Below, one piece after another: positions 35,877-46,700 of a stretch of 64,000 bases of DNA. The notes below the pieces were generated by a model. That model was not told the origin of the DNA. It did not search any database and saw nothing but the letters and a program-made list of their open reading frames with translations. Origin of the DNA: Winogradskyella epiphytica. Its GTDB lineage: Bacteria; Bacteroidota; Bacteroidia; Flavobacteriales; Flavobacteriaceae. The DNA lies in NCBI RefSeq assembly GCF_003217215.1, contig NZ_QJTD01000001.1:682001-746000 (forward strand), given 5' to 3'. Position numbers and translations under genes: made by a program. Positions within the stretch are counted from its first letter, which is position 1. Every line of letters starts with the position of its first letter.

Positions 35877-36860
35877 ATGTCGCTAAAAAACGTAAGACTA
35901 GAAGTGATGCAGCATCTCGAAAAAGATGTGGATTCCCTTATTGAAAAGTATTTAATTCCCGTTGAAAAAATCTGGCAACCTACAGATTTCTTACCAGATT
36001 CTACAAAAGACTCGTTTTTTGAAGAAGTGAAAGAAATCAGAGAGCTATCTAAAGAATTGCCTTACGATTTCTGGGTGGTTTTAGTAGGTGATATGATTAC
36101 CGAAGAAGCATTACCAAGTTATGAATCTTGGTTAATGGATGTTGAAGGTGTTGACCAAATAGAACGTAATGGTTGGTCCACGTGGTTAAGACATTGGACA
36201 GGTGAAGAAAACAGACATGGTGATGTATTGAACAAATACTTGTATCTATCTGGCCGTGTTAATATGAAGGAGATTGAAAAAACCACACAGTATTTAATTA
36301 ATGACGGCTTTGATATTGGAACCGGTAGAGATCCTTATAAAAACTTTGTATATACCAGTTTTCAAGAATTTGCAACGTATATCTCTCATAATCGTGTTGC
36401 AAAAATCGCAAAACAAAAAGGAAATAAGCAATTGGCTAAGATGTGTAAAATTATCTCTGGCGATGAAATGCGTCACCACCATGCTTATTCAGAATTTGTA
36501 GAACGTATTTTTGAAGTGGATCCAAGTCAAATGATGATGGCTTTCCATTATATGATGAAGCGTAAAATTGCTATGCCAGCGCATTTCTTAAGAGAATCTG
36601 GAGAAAGCATAGGAACTGCGTTTGAAGAATTTTCTAATACTGCACAGCGTATTGGTGTCTATACCGCAAATGACTATGTTGATATTCTCCAAAAACTTAT
36701 TGAACGTTGGAAAATCGATAAAATCACTGGCCTTACAGATGAAGCTGAACGAGCACGTGACTATTTAATGAAATTACCACCGCGCATGTATCGTTTATCT
36801 GAACGAATGAAAATTCCTGAAAATTCATATCAATTTAAATGGGTTGAACCTGCCATATAA
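35877..36860 (+). CDS. Acyl-ACP desaturase (ferritin-like diiron)
   Basis: 327 residues, soluble. Diiron ligands are seen in the two ExxH motifs: EENRHGDVLNKYL and GDEMRHHHAY, with further Glu ligands in VVLVGDMITEEALPSYE and SFQEFATY. This is the plant-type stearoyl-ACP desaturase family (FA_desaturase_2). It would introduce a double bond into acyl-ACP with O2 and reduced ferredoxin, for membrane fluidity. It is probably cotranscribed with plsC and the HD protein. Confidence 0.92.
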   Translation: MSLKNVRLEVMQHLEKDVDSLIEKYLIPVEKIWQPTDFLPDSTKDSFFEEVKEIRELSKELPYDFWVVLVGDMITEEALPSYESWLMDVEGVDQIERNGWSTWLRHWTGEENRHGDVLNKYLYLSGRVNMKEIEKTTQYLINDGFDIGTGRDPYKNFVYTSFQEFATYISHNRVAKIAKQKGNKQLAKMCKIISGDEMRHHHAYSEFVERIFEVDPSQMMMAFHYMMKRKIAMPAHFLRESGESIGTAFEEFSNTAQRIGVYTANDYVDILQKLIERWKIDKITGLTDEAERARDYLMKLPPRMYRLSERMKIPENSYQFKWVEPAI

Positions 36861-36866
36861 TCTTGA

Positions 36867-37529
36867 ATGGACAACTCAGAGGAACAACTTATTGAAGCCA
36901 CCATCGCATTTGTGAAAACCAAACTTCAGAATGCCGAAGGTGGCCATGATTGGTTTCATATTGAACGTGTGTATAAAAACAGTCTGCTGATTGCTAAAAA
37001 CGAAAAGGTAGACACTTTAGTCGTTTCGCTAGCCGCTTTACTTCATGATATTGCCGATCCTAAATTTCACGATGGCGACGAAACCTTAGGTTCTAAAATA
37101 GCAAGTGAATTTCTTTTAAGTCAGAATGTAGATAGTCAGGTCATTCAACATGTGACCCAGATTATTGATCATATGTCCTTCAAGAATTCCTTCGATGTAA
37201 ATGGTGCCTTTAGTTCACTTGAAATGGAGGTTGTTCAAGATGCAGATCGATTGGATGCCATAGGTGCTATTGGTATTGCGCGTTGTTTCAATTATGGCGG
37301 ATTTAAAAACAGAGCGCTTTACGATCCTGAAATTCAGCCCAACCTCAACATGACAAAGGATGAATATAAAAGTTCTAATGCGCCTACAATTAATCATTTT
37401 TATGAAAAATTGTTATTGTTGAAAGATCAAATGAACACTAAAACAGGCCAACGAATTGCTTTAGAACGTCACAAGTACATGGAAGGATTCTTAAAGCAGT
37501 TTTATGGAGAATGGGAAGGAAAATTATAA
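36867..37529 (+). CDS. HD-domain phosphohydrolase (YedJ-like)
   Basis: 220 residues. Metal-binding HD motifs: HDWFHIERVYKNS (about 25), ALLHDIADPKFHDGDE with the HD pair about 58-59, IIDHMSF, and DADRLDAIGAIGIARCF. This pattern is that of the YedJ/PF01966 uncharacterised phosphohydrolases. It starts 6 nt after the desaturase stop. Substrate unknown. Confidence 0.88.
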   Translation: MDNSEEQLIEATIAFVKTKLQNAEGGHDWFHIERVYKNSLLIAKNEKVDTLVVSLAALLHDIADPKFHDGDETLGSKIASEFLLSQNVDSQVIQHVTQIIDHMSFKNSFDVNGAFSSLEMEVVQDADRLDAIGAIGIARCFNYGGFKNRALYDPEIQPNLNMTKDEYKSSNAPTINHFYEKLLLLKDQMNTKTGQRIALERHKYMEGFLKQFYGEWEGKL

Positions 37530-37557
37530 TTTCATCTGAAACAGCACGACGCTTTAG

Positions 37558-37986
37558 CTAATCTAAGTCGACCTTAATTTTTAAAGTTTTTCCATTACGC
37601 ACCTCTAGGTTTTCATCTAGAGTGAAATATTTATTCAGCGGATGACCATCTTCAACGCCTCCTCCTCCAAAATTATTTTCTAATGCCCATAATTCAAATA
37701 GGTAGTTATAAGTTCCAGAGGAAATGTTTAAAAACTTAATTTGCAAATCACCTGTTCCTTGTACTTCATCGTAAATCCCAAGATCCGGTAATTCCACACT
37801 AACCTTCCCCGAAGCATAATGTCGTGGAATTTTAAAATTAAACTCTATAGCACCAGTGGTCTGAGATGTACCGATCCCACCAGAAACATATTCGCTATTG
37901 CTAACTTTAATATCGTCCTTTTCACAACTTAAGACTAGCATCGTTAAGCAGATTAGGCCCATTTTAAAATATGTTATGAGTTTCAT
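37558..37986 (-). CDS. Hypothetical lipoprotein
   Basis: 142 residues from the ATG at 37986, which gives MKLITYFKMGLICLTMLVLSCEKDD, a proper lipobox; an ATG at 38022 would place 12 polar residues in front. The mature part is short and beta-rich (GAIEFNFKIPRHYASGKVSVELPD), with a Gly-rich loop NNFGGGGVEDG. No family recognised. Confidence 0.65.
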   Translation of the reverse strand: MKLITYFKMGLICLTMLVLSCEKDDIKVSNSEYVSGGIGTSQTTGAIEFNFKIPRHYASGKVSVELPDLGIYDEVQGTGDLQIKFLNISSGTYNYLFELWALENNFGGGGVEDGHPLNKYFTLDENLEVRNGKTLKIKVDLD

Positions 37987-38120
37987 AATGCTGATTTTAG
38001 TATAAATATACGAGTTTATCAAAATGAAATAGACTTAGCGATACTTTAAATTCAAGTATCACTAAGCCTAGTGTATTTGACTGTAAAAAGAGATTTAAAG
38101 CCTCTTTTCAATTATCTAAT

Positions 38121-38903
38121 TTACTTCCCAGGAAAATCAGCTTTACGTTTTTCTAAAAACGCTGTTGTGCCTTCCACGAAATCTTCGCTTCCAAAACACT
38201 TTCCAAATTGCTTAATTTCTACTTTATAACCGTTTTTACCATCTTTAAAATTAGCATTAACGGCTTTTATCGCTTTTCCAATGGCCACTGAAGAATTACG
38301 CATAATTTTATTGGCAATCTTTTCAGCCAATGGCAATAATTCGTCTGGTTCAACAACATGATTGACTAAGCCGTAATTTAAAGCCTGATTGGCATCAATC
38401 ATTCCAGCAGTCATTACCATTTCCATAGCTCTTCCTTTACCAACTAATTGCGGTAAACGCTGCGTTCCTCCATAGCCAGGAATAACGCCTAACGACACTT
38501 CTGGTAAGCCCATTTTTGCATTGCTACTGGCAACTCTAAAGTGACAGGCCATAGCTAATTCCAATCCGCCACCAAGGGCAAAACCGTTAACAGCTGCAAT
38601 TACTGGAGTACTTAAGTTTTCGACAAAATCAAATAATAATTCTTGTCCTTGTGCGGCCAACTTCGCTCCTTCTTTTTCATTAAAATGAGCAAATTCGCTA
38701 ATATCTGCACCAGCTACAAACGCCTTATCCCCACTTCCGGTGACAATAATTACTTTGGTGCTTTTGTCTTTATCTGCTGCTTTAAATGCATCGTGTAGCT
38801 CCTCGATAGTTGCTTTGTTTAATGCGTTTAACTTCTTTGGTCTGTTAATGGTAATGGTTGTGATCCCATTTGATGTTTGAGATAGAATATTTTCGTAATT
38901 CAT
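38121..38903 (-). CDS. Enoyl-CoA hydratase/isomerase (crotonase family)
   Basis: 260 residues of full crotonase length. Oxyanion-hole segments are FVAGADISEF (about 65-75) and NGFALGGGLELAMACHFRVAS; both catalytic Glu positions look present (ELAMAC and GLPEVSLGVIPGYGGTQRL). It hydrates 2-enoyl-CoA in fatty-acid or butyryl-CoA metabolism. It is downstream of the histidine kinase gene on the same strand with a gap of about 130 nt. Confidence 0.93.
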   Translation of the reverse strand: MNYENILSQTSNGITTITINRPKKLNALNKATIEELHDAFKAADKDKSTKVIIVTGSGDKAFVAGADISEFAHFNEKEGAKLAAQGQELLFDFVENLSTPVIAAVNGFALGGGLELAMACHFRVASSNAKMGLPEVSLGVIPGYGGTQRLPQLVGKGRAMEMVMTAGMIDANQALNYGLVNHVVEPDELLPLAEKIANKIMRNSSVAIGKAIKAVNANFKDGKNGYKVEIKQFGKCFGSEDFVEGTTAFLEKRKADFPGK

Positions 38904-39030
38904 AAAAATGTCGTTTTACTCTCCTAAAGAGAATTTATATATATTTCGTATTCCACTGTCGTGGAAACCATGATTTGATTATTTCCAATTATTCAAAAGA
39001 ATAAATATACATACGTCCTTGCGTAGAAAC

Positions 39031-40485
39031 TTATTCCTTTGGAAAAGCGACTTTAAAAATGGTTCCTTTTCCTTTCTGAGATGTAAAGGTAATACTTCCA
39101 TTATGAGTTTCCACAATGTTTTTTACCATGGCTAAGCCTAATCCCATACCACTAGATTTCGTCGTGAATTTAGGTTCAAAAATCTTAGCTTGAGTATCCT
39201 CTGAAATACCCAAACCATTGTCTTCAATAGTAATCACGACATTGTCATCCTGACTAAACACACGAACTTCTATTTTCGGATTTTTAGAGTCTTCAGGAAT
39301 AGCTTGAATGCCATTTTTCACCAAATTAGTGACCACTCTAATTAATTGCGTTCTATCGAACTTAGCTACTAATTCCTTCTCTTCAGGATAGTATTCTATA
39401 TAATCTTCATTAAAAATATCGAGTGCCAATTTTACAATATGCACCACATTAAGTTCTTCACTTTGTTGCGCTGGCATTTTAGCAAAATTTGAAAACGCCG
39501 AAGCAATAGAACTCATCGTATCAATTTGCTGAATCAATGTATTGCTATACTCTTCAACCTTTTGATGAATATTTTCGTCTTCCGGATTAAACTTTCGTTG
39601 AAAGCTCTGAACACTCAGTCGCATTGGTGTCAGCGGATTTTTAATTTCGTGAGCGACTTGTTTTGCCATTTCACGCCAAGCTTGTTCACGCTCATTAGTC
39701 GCTAATTTAACAGCACTCGCTTCAAGCTCATCAATCATACTATTGTAGGAATTGACCAAGGTTTCAATTTCCTCACTTGAAGAGTCTATTTGAATTTTCT
39801 TATTGCGCTTTTCAAGGCGCGTCTCATACATCTTATCGCTTATGGTTTTTAACGATTTAGTGATGTATTTAGAAATCAAGTAAGCAAACCCTATAGCCAC
39901 TAGAATCATCACCAAATAGGCATAACCTAAACGCATTAAAAATTCCTTCAACTCTCTATTTAAAAAGTCATCATTCTCTAAATAAGGTAAATTTAAGATG
40001 GCTAAATTTTTAAATCTACCATCTGTGATATAAGTATAAGACGATTGAAAGGTTTGTCCTGCTTCAACATTTTTAACTACATGACGATGATCTAATGTAT
40101 TGGCTAAGGCATTTAAAATTGAAGCATCTAAGAGTTGCTCGGTGGTGTCTTTTTGAATGGTTCGTTTGGAACTTATTAATAATTCACCTTTGATATCATA
40201 AAGGTTGACCTGCAAATTGTGAATCGCATCGATATCGAAAATTTCATCTTTAAAAATAAGTGGAATATTCTCCGTTGTAACCGGATAGGTTGTTTCTCTA
40301 ATGACGAATTCAATACTACGTCTAATCGCTCTTTCCTTACGCTCTAATCGTTCCCTATGATAGTCTTTTGCCTCTTCATTATATTGATAAATAGTAACCA
40401 AAGCTATCAATACGGAAGCCATAAGTACTAAAAGTATCATGGCCACAAATATTCGAGCTCTTAAGGATAGACGTTTTATTTTCAT
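39031..40485 (-). CDS. HAMP-type sensor histidine kinase, orphan, in the heme-synthesis cluster
   Basis: 484 residues. TM1 about 12-32, a periplasmic domain about 33-185, TM2 about 187-207, HAMP about 208-260, HisKA with the acceptor His in AHEIKNPLTPMRLS, N box LVTNLVKNGIQAI, G1 DNGLGIS and G2 GMGLGLAMVKN. The HEIKNPLTP box is that of NtrY/NtrB-like kinases. No response regulator is adjacent in the window. It lies about 130 nt after hemJ on the same strand, which suggests a link to heme or respiratory state, but the signal is unknown. Confidence 0.9.
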   Translation of the reverse strand: MKIKRLSLRARIFVAMILLVLMASVLIALVTIYQYNEEAKDYHRERLERKERAIRRSIEFVIRETTYPVTTENIPLIFKDEIFDIDAIHNLQVNLYDIKGELLISSKRTIQKDTTEQLLDASILNALANTLDHRHVVKNVEAGQTFQSSYTYITDGRFKNLAILNLPYLENDDFLNRELKEFLMRLGYAYLVMILVAIGFAYLISKYITKSLKTISDKMYETRLEKRNKKIQIDSSSEEIETLVNSYNSMIDELEASAVKLATNEREQAWREMAKQVAHEIKNPLTPMRLSVQSFQRKFNPEDENIHQKVEEYSNTLIQQIDTMSSIASAFSNFAKMPAQQSEELNVVHIVKLALDIFNEDYIEYYPEEKELVAKFDRTQLIRVVTNLVKNGIQAIPEDSKNPKIEVRVFSQDDNVVITIEDNGLGISEDTQAKIFEPKFTTKSSGMGLGLAMVKNIVETHNGSITFTSQKGKGTIFKVAFPKE

Positions 40486-40615
40486 AGAAACACCCTGAAA
40501 ATTGGGCTTCTTTTAATTCTGATTTATTAGTCTTTAAATATAACAATAATCAATCCAAAGACCTCAGCTCTCAACTTCAAAATTCTTAAAATTGGTTTTA
40601 AACGGTCGTTTTAAA

Positions 40616-41161
40616 TTAAGCATCAGGATTCTTTGCACGTATGTTCTTATACAGTTTAAAGCCAAGCATCAACAGCACTCCTAAAACGAAAATTCCAATT
40701 ACACCGTAAATCCAATTGATAGCATTTTTAAGAATGACTAAAAAGACCACTGCAAACAAAATAAATGTTGCGCCTTCATTCCAAATTCGCATAAAATTTG
40801 AGGTCACTCGAACATCATCCTTTTGAAGTTGTTTAAAATAAACATGTGTTTTGTAGTGATAGATGAACAATAAAAGAACGAATCCTAATTTCATATGCAT
40901 CCAAGCGTCGCCTAAGTAAAAGGGTCTTAGAATTAATAGCCATGTAGCAAAAAGTGTGGCTAAAATTGCTGAAGGCCAGGTAATGATAAACCATAAACGT
41001 TTTGCCATTAGCTTAAGCTGTTTGCCTAAAATTTCTTTATCTGGCGATGGCTTGTGAAAAGCCTCAATTTGATACACGAATAATCTCGGAATGTAAAACA
41101 AACCTGCAAACCAAGTGATAACAAAAATAAGGTGAAGCGATTTTATATAGTAATATTCCAT
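40616..41161 (-). CDS. hemJ: HemJ protoporphyrinogen IX oxidase
   Basis: 181 residues with four or five membrane segments. The conserved H10 (IKSLHLIFVITWFAGLFYI), the RLFVYQIEA block, and the MHMKLGFVLLLFIYHY segment with conserved Lys are the HemJ signature. HemJ oxidises protoporphyrinogen IX to protoporphyrin IX and replaces HemG/HemY. It is 18 nt after the MATE gene and two genes after hemH, consistent with the last steps of heme synthesis being encoded together. Confidence 0.9.
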   Translation of the reverse strand: MEYYYIKSLHLIFVITWFAGLFYIPRLFVYQIEAFHKPSPDKEILGKQLKLMAKRLWFIITWPSAILATLFATWLLILRPFYLGDAWMHMKLGFVLLLFIYHYKTHVYFKQLQKDDVRVTSNFMRIWNEGATFILFAVVFLVILKNAINWIYGVIGIFVLGVLLMLGFKLYKNIRAKNPDA

Positions 41162-41179
41162 AATGTAAAAATCGTAAAT

Positions 41180-42544
41180 TTATGTCGATTTAACCTCCGT
41201 TTTCGGGTTGAGATTTGTCTTGACCTCACGATGTAAAAAATAGGCCGTTACAATAGTTGATAATACATCTGAAATTGGAAAGGCCATCCACACACCTAAG
41301 GCGCCAAAATATTCGGGTAAAATAAAAATCAGAGGAATAAAGAAAAAGCCTTGTCGCGTTAAGGTTAATAATAAGGCTGGAATCGCTTTACCAACGGCTT
41401 GAAAATAAGCCGCACCAATTAATTGAACGGCAATAATCGGAGTTGCCGCAAATACCCAACGCATCGCTGGCGGAGTTTCAATAAGCACATCGGCATCTTG
41501 GGTGAACAATTTTGTAATCACCTCTGGAAAGACCATTAAAAATACGAATATGACTGTGGCTAATAAGGCTGCATATTTAATAGCTGTTATAATGGATTCC
41601 TTTACTCGTGCATATTGCTCCGCGCCATAGTTAAATCCTGCAATTGGTAAGAAGCCTTGAGTGATACCGTATACGGGGAAAAGTGCAAACATTAACATTC
41701 GGCCTACAATGGCATAGGCGGTAACTGAAGTTTCACCACCTAAATCGAAAAGAATATTATTCATTAATAAATACGTCACACTTACAATGGCTTGACGTGT
41801 CAAAGTCACAAATCCGAGAGAACTAATCTCTTTCACAATGGACGTATTTAATCCAAAATGTTTTAAATCGATTTTTAATTCTGAGTTTTTAGATAGAAAG
41901 TACCACAGAATAAATCCAAAACATAAAGCATAAGAAATCGTTGTTGCCCATGCTGCTCCCGCCATTCCCCAATCAAAAATCTTAATAAAAAGAACATCTA
42001 AAATTAGGTTCCCCACGGAAGGAAACATCATGGCATACATCGCGAATTTAGGTTTCCCTTCAGCTCTAATTACCGTGTTTCCCATCATACAAAGCGCCAA
42101 AATTGGAACGCCGTACAAAACGATTCTATAGTAGATTTTAGCAGGTTCGAATATGGCACCTTTCCCTCCAAAAGCAGGAACAATATCATTGATATACACC
42201 AAACCAAAAATCACAAATAACACCGTTACCAGAATGGTCAAGGTAATCTGATTTCCAAAAGTTTTAAGGGCTTTGATTTTATTGTTGGCACCTAAGGCTC
42301 TTGAAATTATGGAAGATCCACCAATACCAATCGCCATTCCCAAAGCAGCGATAAAAAAGGATACAGGTAGCACCACATTAATCGCAGCAATAGCCGTTGA
42401 GCCAATCCAATTACCAACAAAAATAGTATCTACCAAGATGTTTAGGGACATCACCAAAATACCAATAGATGCTGGTACGGCTTGCTTAATCAGTAATTTT
42501 CCAATCGGCTGATGTCCTAATTCTTGTGAAGATACTTTTGGCAT
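41180..42544 (-). CDS. MATE family efflux transporter
   Basis: 454 residues with twelve predicted membrane helices in two related halves (VPASIGILVMSLNILVDTIFVG and TLTRQAIVSVTYLLMNNILFD), as in NorM/VmrA-type MATE proteins. It uses a Na+ or H+ gradient to export organic molecules. Its start lies 2 nt after the hemH stop and hemJ follows by 18 nt, so it may be cotranscribed with heme genes; export of a porphyrin intermediate is possible but not shown. Confidence 0.93.
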   Translation of the reverse strand: MPKVSSQELGHQPIGKLLIKQAVPASIGILVMSLNILVDTIFVGNWIGSTAIAAINVVLPVSFFIAALGMAIGIGGSSIISRALGANNKIKALKTFGNQITLTILVTVLFVIFGLVYINDIVPAFGGKGAIFEPAKIYYRIVLYGVPILALCMMGNTVIRAEGKPKFAMYAMMFPSVGNLILDVLFIKIFDWGMAGAAWATTISYALCFGFILWYFLSKNSELKIDLKHFGLNTSIVKEISSLGFVTLTRQAIVSVTYLLMNNILFDLGGETSVTAYAIVGRMLMFALFPVYGITQGFLPIAGFNYGAEQYARVKESIITAIKYAALLATVIFVFLMVFPEVITKLFTQDADVLIETPPAMRWVFAATPIIAVQLIGAAYFQAVGKAIPALLLTLTRQGFFFIPLIFILPEYFGALGVWMAFPISDVLSTIVTAYFLHREVKTNLNPKTEVKST

Positions 42545-42546
42545 TT

Positions 42547-43581
42547 CTAAACGGTAGTTGTTTCAGTAGTTGCCCATTCGTTAATCCAATTGGCTAAAAG
42601 GTTGACCCAATTTTCATCATCATTAAGACAAGGAATGGTAGTAAATTCTTTTCCACCCATTTCATGAAAGATTTCTTCACCCTCCATAGCAATTTCTTCC
42701 AAGGTTTCTAAACAATCACTTACAAAGGCAGGAGTAACTACGGCTAACTTTTTCAAACCTTCTTTTCCAAGACGCTCAATTGTTCTATCAGTGTAAGGTT
42801 GTAACCATGGATCGAATCCCAATCGCGATTGAAAACTTGAAGAATACGTACCTTCTTTTAGATTCAGCTTTTCAGCTACCAATCGTGTGACCTCAACACA
42901 TTGATGTTTATAGCAAAACTCATGGGCTGGTGAAGGTGTAGAACAACAACTTCTATCTATTTTACAGTGAGATTTCGTAATATCTCGTTTCTTGATATGA
43001 CGTTCTGGAACACCGTGGTAAGAGAACAATAAGTGCTCGTAATCCTTAGCTTCCAAATGTTTTGAAATACTTTCTGAAAGCACGTCAATATAATCTGGCT
43101 TATTATAAAAGGCTGGTAGATCGGAGATTTTCAAGTTCGGAAAATGCTGTTTTCTAATCTCTTCGGCTAATACCAAAATTGTTTCTGTGGTGGCCATAGC
43201 AAACTGAGGATACAACGGAATTAAAAACACCTCATCAACACCTTTGTCAACCAATTCTTGAAGTCCATCCTTAATTGTCATACTGCCATAACGCATTGCC
43301 AAAGCCACTGGATAGTCAACTTTTTGTTGAACTTTTTCCTGTAAACGTTCAGAAATTACAATTAAAGGCGAGCCTTCTTCCCACCATATTTTTTTATAAG
43401 CTTCGGCAGAAGCCTTAGGTCTTGTGTTTAAGATAATACCTCTTACAATTAAGTTTCGAGCCCAAAGTGGAACATCGATAACGCGTTCATCCATTAAAAA
43501 TTCATCCAAATAACGCTTTACATCTTTTGGATCTGGACTGTCCGGAGAGCCCAAATTGACTAATAAAATTCCTTTTGACAT
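42547..43581 (-). CDS. hemH: Ferrochelatase HemH
   Basis: 344 residues from the ATG at 43581 (MSKGILLVNLGSPDSP); a longer frame from 43632 adds 17 hydrophobic residues and is unlikely. The catalytic His lies in LFSYHGVPERHIK, with the acidic LETLEEIAMEG segment. It also has a cysteine-rich stretch (SHCKIDRSCCSTP then HEFCYKHQC, five Cys), seen in Bacteroidetes ferrochelatases. It inserts Fe2+ into protoporphyrin IX. First gene of hemH-MATE-hemJ-kinase. Confidence 0.95.
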   Translation of the reverse strand: MSKGILLVNLGSPDSPDPKDVKRYLDEFLMDERVIDVPLWARNLIVRGIILNTRPKASAEAYKKIWWEEGSPLIVISERLQEKVQQKVDYPVALAMRYGSMTIKDGLQELVDKGVDEVFLIPLYPQFAMATTETILVLAEEIRKQHFPNLKISDLPAFYNKPDYIDVLSESISKHLEAKDYEHLLFSYHGVPERHIKKRDITKSHCKIDRSCCSTPSPAHEFCYKHQCVEVTRLVAEKLNLKEGTYSSSFQSRLGFDPWLQPYTDRTIERLGKEGLKKLAVVTPAFVSDCLETLEEIAMEGEEIFHEMGGKEFTTIPCLNDDENWVNLLANWINEWATTETTTV

Positions 43582-43792
43582 GCTATAAATTTTCAAATAC
43601 AAAAGTACAATACTTAATGTAATTCTATACACTCCTTCGTATTGCTTTTATTTATCACACTATCGTTAATACTTCTTTTGAATTTCACTTTAAAACAGAA
43701 GTCATTGTTCTGATATTTAACGAGTTTTTAAAAATCTTGGAGTCTGTTTAAAGGAATTAAATATCTTTACAAGCCTTGACTATCTATTTATT

Positions 43793-46700
43793 ATGAAAAA
43801 AACCCTGTCGCTACTACTTATTTTATTTTCATTAACTGCTTTCTCACAGCAACAATATCAAAGTCTTCTTTGGGAAATTACAGGAAATGGTCTAGAAAAA
43901 CCATCCTACCTCTATGGCACTATGCACGTAAGTAAAAAAGTAGCTTTTAGGTTAGATGATGTGTTTTATAAAGCTTTAGAAGAAAGTGACTGCATAGCCT
44001 TAGAATCTGACCCAACGACTTGGCCAGATTTTAACTACAAATTAATGCTCGGTCAAATGGCCGCTTTCAACAATTATAACAACGATTTTTATACCAACTT
44101 ATTCAAGTTGCATCACCCCGAAGAAATGGCTATTCGAGGTTCAATTCGTATGGATAATAATGCCGTTAACTCCTATTTATATCGAAAAAATAACGCTTCA
44201 GATAATTTTGAAGAAGAGACTTATTTGGACATGTTTATTTTTCAAGCAGGAAAGAAACACGGTAAAAAAATATATGCTTTAGAGGATTTAGAAGAATCGA
44301 GTTATTTAACGACAAAAGCGGCTTATAATGCCAATAAAAAAGAAGTAGATCCTTGGATTCAGAAACTATATGCTAAAGAGAATCCTTATTTAATTCAGGA
44401 GAACCTATATCGTGATCGGAATTTGGATTTATTAGATTCCATTGGAGCTGGAGTCAATACTGAATTTTTCCGCGAGAACATGCTCTATATTCGAAATGAA
44501 AACATGGTGATTTCTTTAGAAGAACTCATGCCAAGCAAATCTGTTTTTGCAGGTGTTGGCGCTGCTCATTTACCAGGCGAACAAGGCATGATTAATATGT
44601 TACGTCAAAGAGGTTATACCGTTAAAGCTTTGACCTCAGAGCAAACCGAATACAGTAGAACAGAAAAGATAAAATTAGATAGTCTTTTTGTTACACCTAA
44701 ACTTAAAAGACATAGTACGCCTGACGGATTTTTAAGCATTAACACCTACGATAAACTTCGTGAATTCTCATACGGCGGACAAAAATATTATTTAGATCCC
44801 GATATGACCAATGGTGCGTATTTAACCATTAATAGAATTAGTCGTTTTAACTATTTACCTAATGAAAAACCACATATCACTTTAAAGGATATTGATCATT
44901 TACTTTATGAAGATATCCCTGGAGATATCATTAGAAAAGAAGAGTTAAGGCAACCTTACCCAGGCATAAGCATTGTAAATAAAACAAAAAAAGGAGAATT
45001 TCAGAAGTACCATATCTACGAAACACCATTAGAAATTATTATTATAAAGTTTGCTGGGCGCAGTGATTTCGTATTGAAGCATGAAGATAAAATTTTCAAC
45101 TCCATAATCTTAAAAGAACCTTCAAACCAACAGCAGTTATTTGTATCTCCGAATAAGAAATTTCAAGTTAATTTCCCAGAGTATCATATTTCAAGTAATA
45201 TGCATAATTACGGCAAAAAACTATTAGAAGGCAGCAGCAATAATGCCTATTATTTCTTAGAAGAAGCAGTATTAAATGATGTCACTTACATCGAAGAAGA
45301 TAGTTTTGAAGCAAAATATTTTCATCATGCCTTATATAAAAATTATAAGCTAACTGAAGCTAGTGGTGGTTTTAAAGCAGGTGATTATAAAACTTATGAA
45401 TCTTATGCTGTATTAGATTCAGCCTCCCAAAAACAATTACACCTTAAAACGATTGTTAAAGATGGCAGCTATTATTTATTAGGTTATGTTGGTACTAATG
45501 TGGATGAAAAATCTTCCTATTTTAAGTCGTTTAAGTTCAATGCGCCCAACTATAGAGATTTTGAAAAGGTGGTTGATACGTCGCTTCATTTTTCGGTAAG
45601 AACAAATGCGAAAGCTCCAGCACCAAATCCTTATAACCAAAATCAGAACGGAAGACAAAAACCAAAAGATTACGAACAAACTTTAAAAGAAACGGTCTAC
45701 TCTACTCCAGCGAATGAACAAATTCTCGTTTCTCGCACCAAGTTTCACGATTTACAAATGTTTCATAATGTGGATAGCTTATGGAAAGATGTTGAAGAAA
45801 AAATTAACTATCGATCACGCTATTATAAAAATGAAAAACCTTTTCATATCGCTAATCGCAGTTCATCAATCACTGATGATTATTATATACACCAATTTAG
45901 TTACGCAGACTCGGCGAGTTCCAAGCAGGTTCTGGTTAAAAATATTCTGAAAGAAGGTGTGCTATTTGAGTTAAAAACTCTGATAGATTCTATAAGTGGA
46001 CCTTCACAATTTGTAACCGAATTTTACGACTCTTTCACACCAATGGACACGCTTTTAGGAAAGAATGTTCTTGAAGATAAAACCGACTTATTTTTTAAAG
46101 CCTTAAGAGCAAAGGACAGTATTGTTTTAGAATCGTACAATCTCGTTAAATTCAAAAAACATAACAGTAAAGATATAGTTTCCGTTTTAAAGAATTTTGA
46201 ATTTTATAAAGAGCGTCTTGAAATAAAATCTCATCTCGTAGAACAACTTATTAAAATAGATTTAAAGAACAATTTAGCCTTTATAAAACAATTGTATCAC
46301 GATAGTTATTCGGATCCTCAAACTCAAACATCTATTCTTGAAGGTCTATTAGATTCTAATAAAAAGGAGTCTTATAAAATTGCCTTAGAACTGATGGAAC
46401 GTGATTTGCCATTGGGAAATGTAGGCCGTATGTTTTATAATTATAATGGAAAAGATTCTTTAGAATTAAAAGCATCCTTATTTCCAAAAATATTGGAATA
46501 CAGTACCATTCAAGAATATAAACAACCACTTTACAATTTGTTAGCTAAGGTAAAAGACAGTGGCTTAGTAAAAACAAAGACGTATAAAAAGTACAAGAAT
46601 CAACTGATTAATGATGCTAAGATTGTGATAAAGCGAAATCTAGGTAATCAAAATAATCGCTACAATCCATATTCACAAAATTTAGCCACTTATGTAAGAC

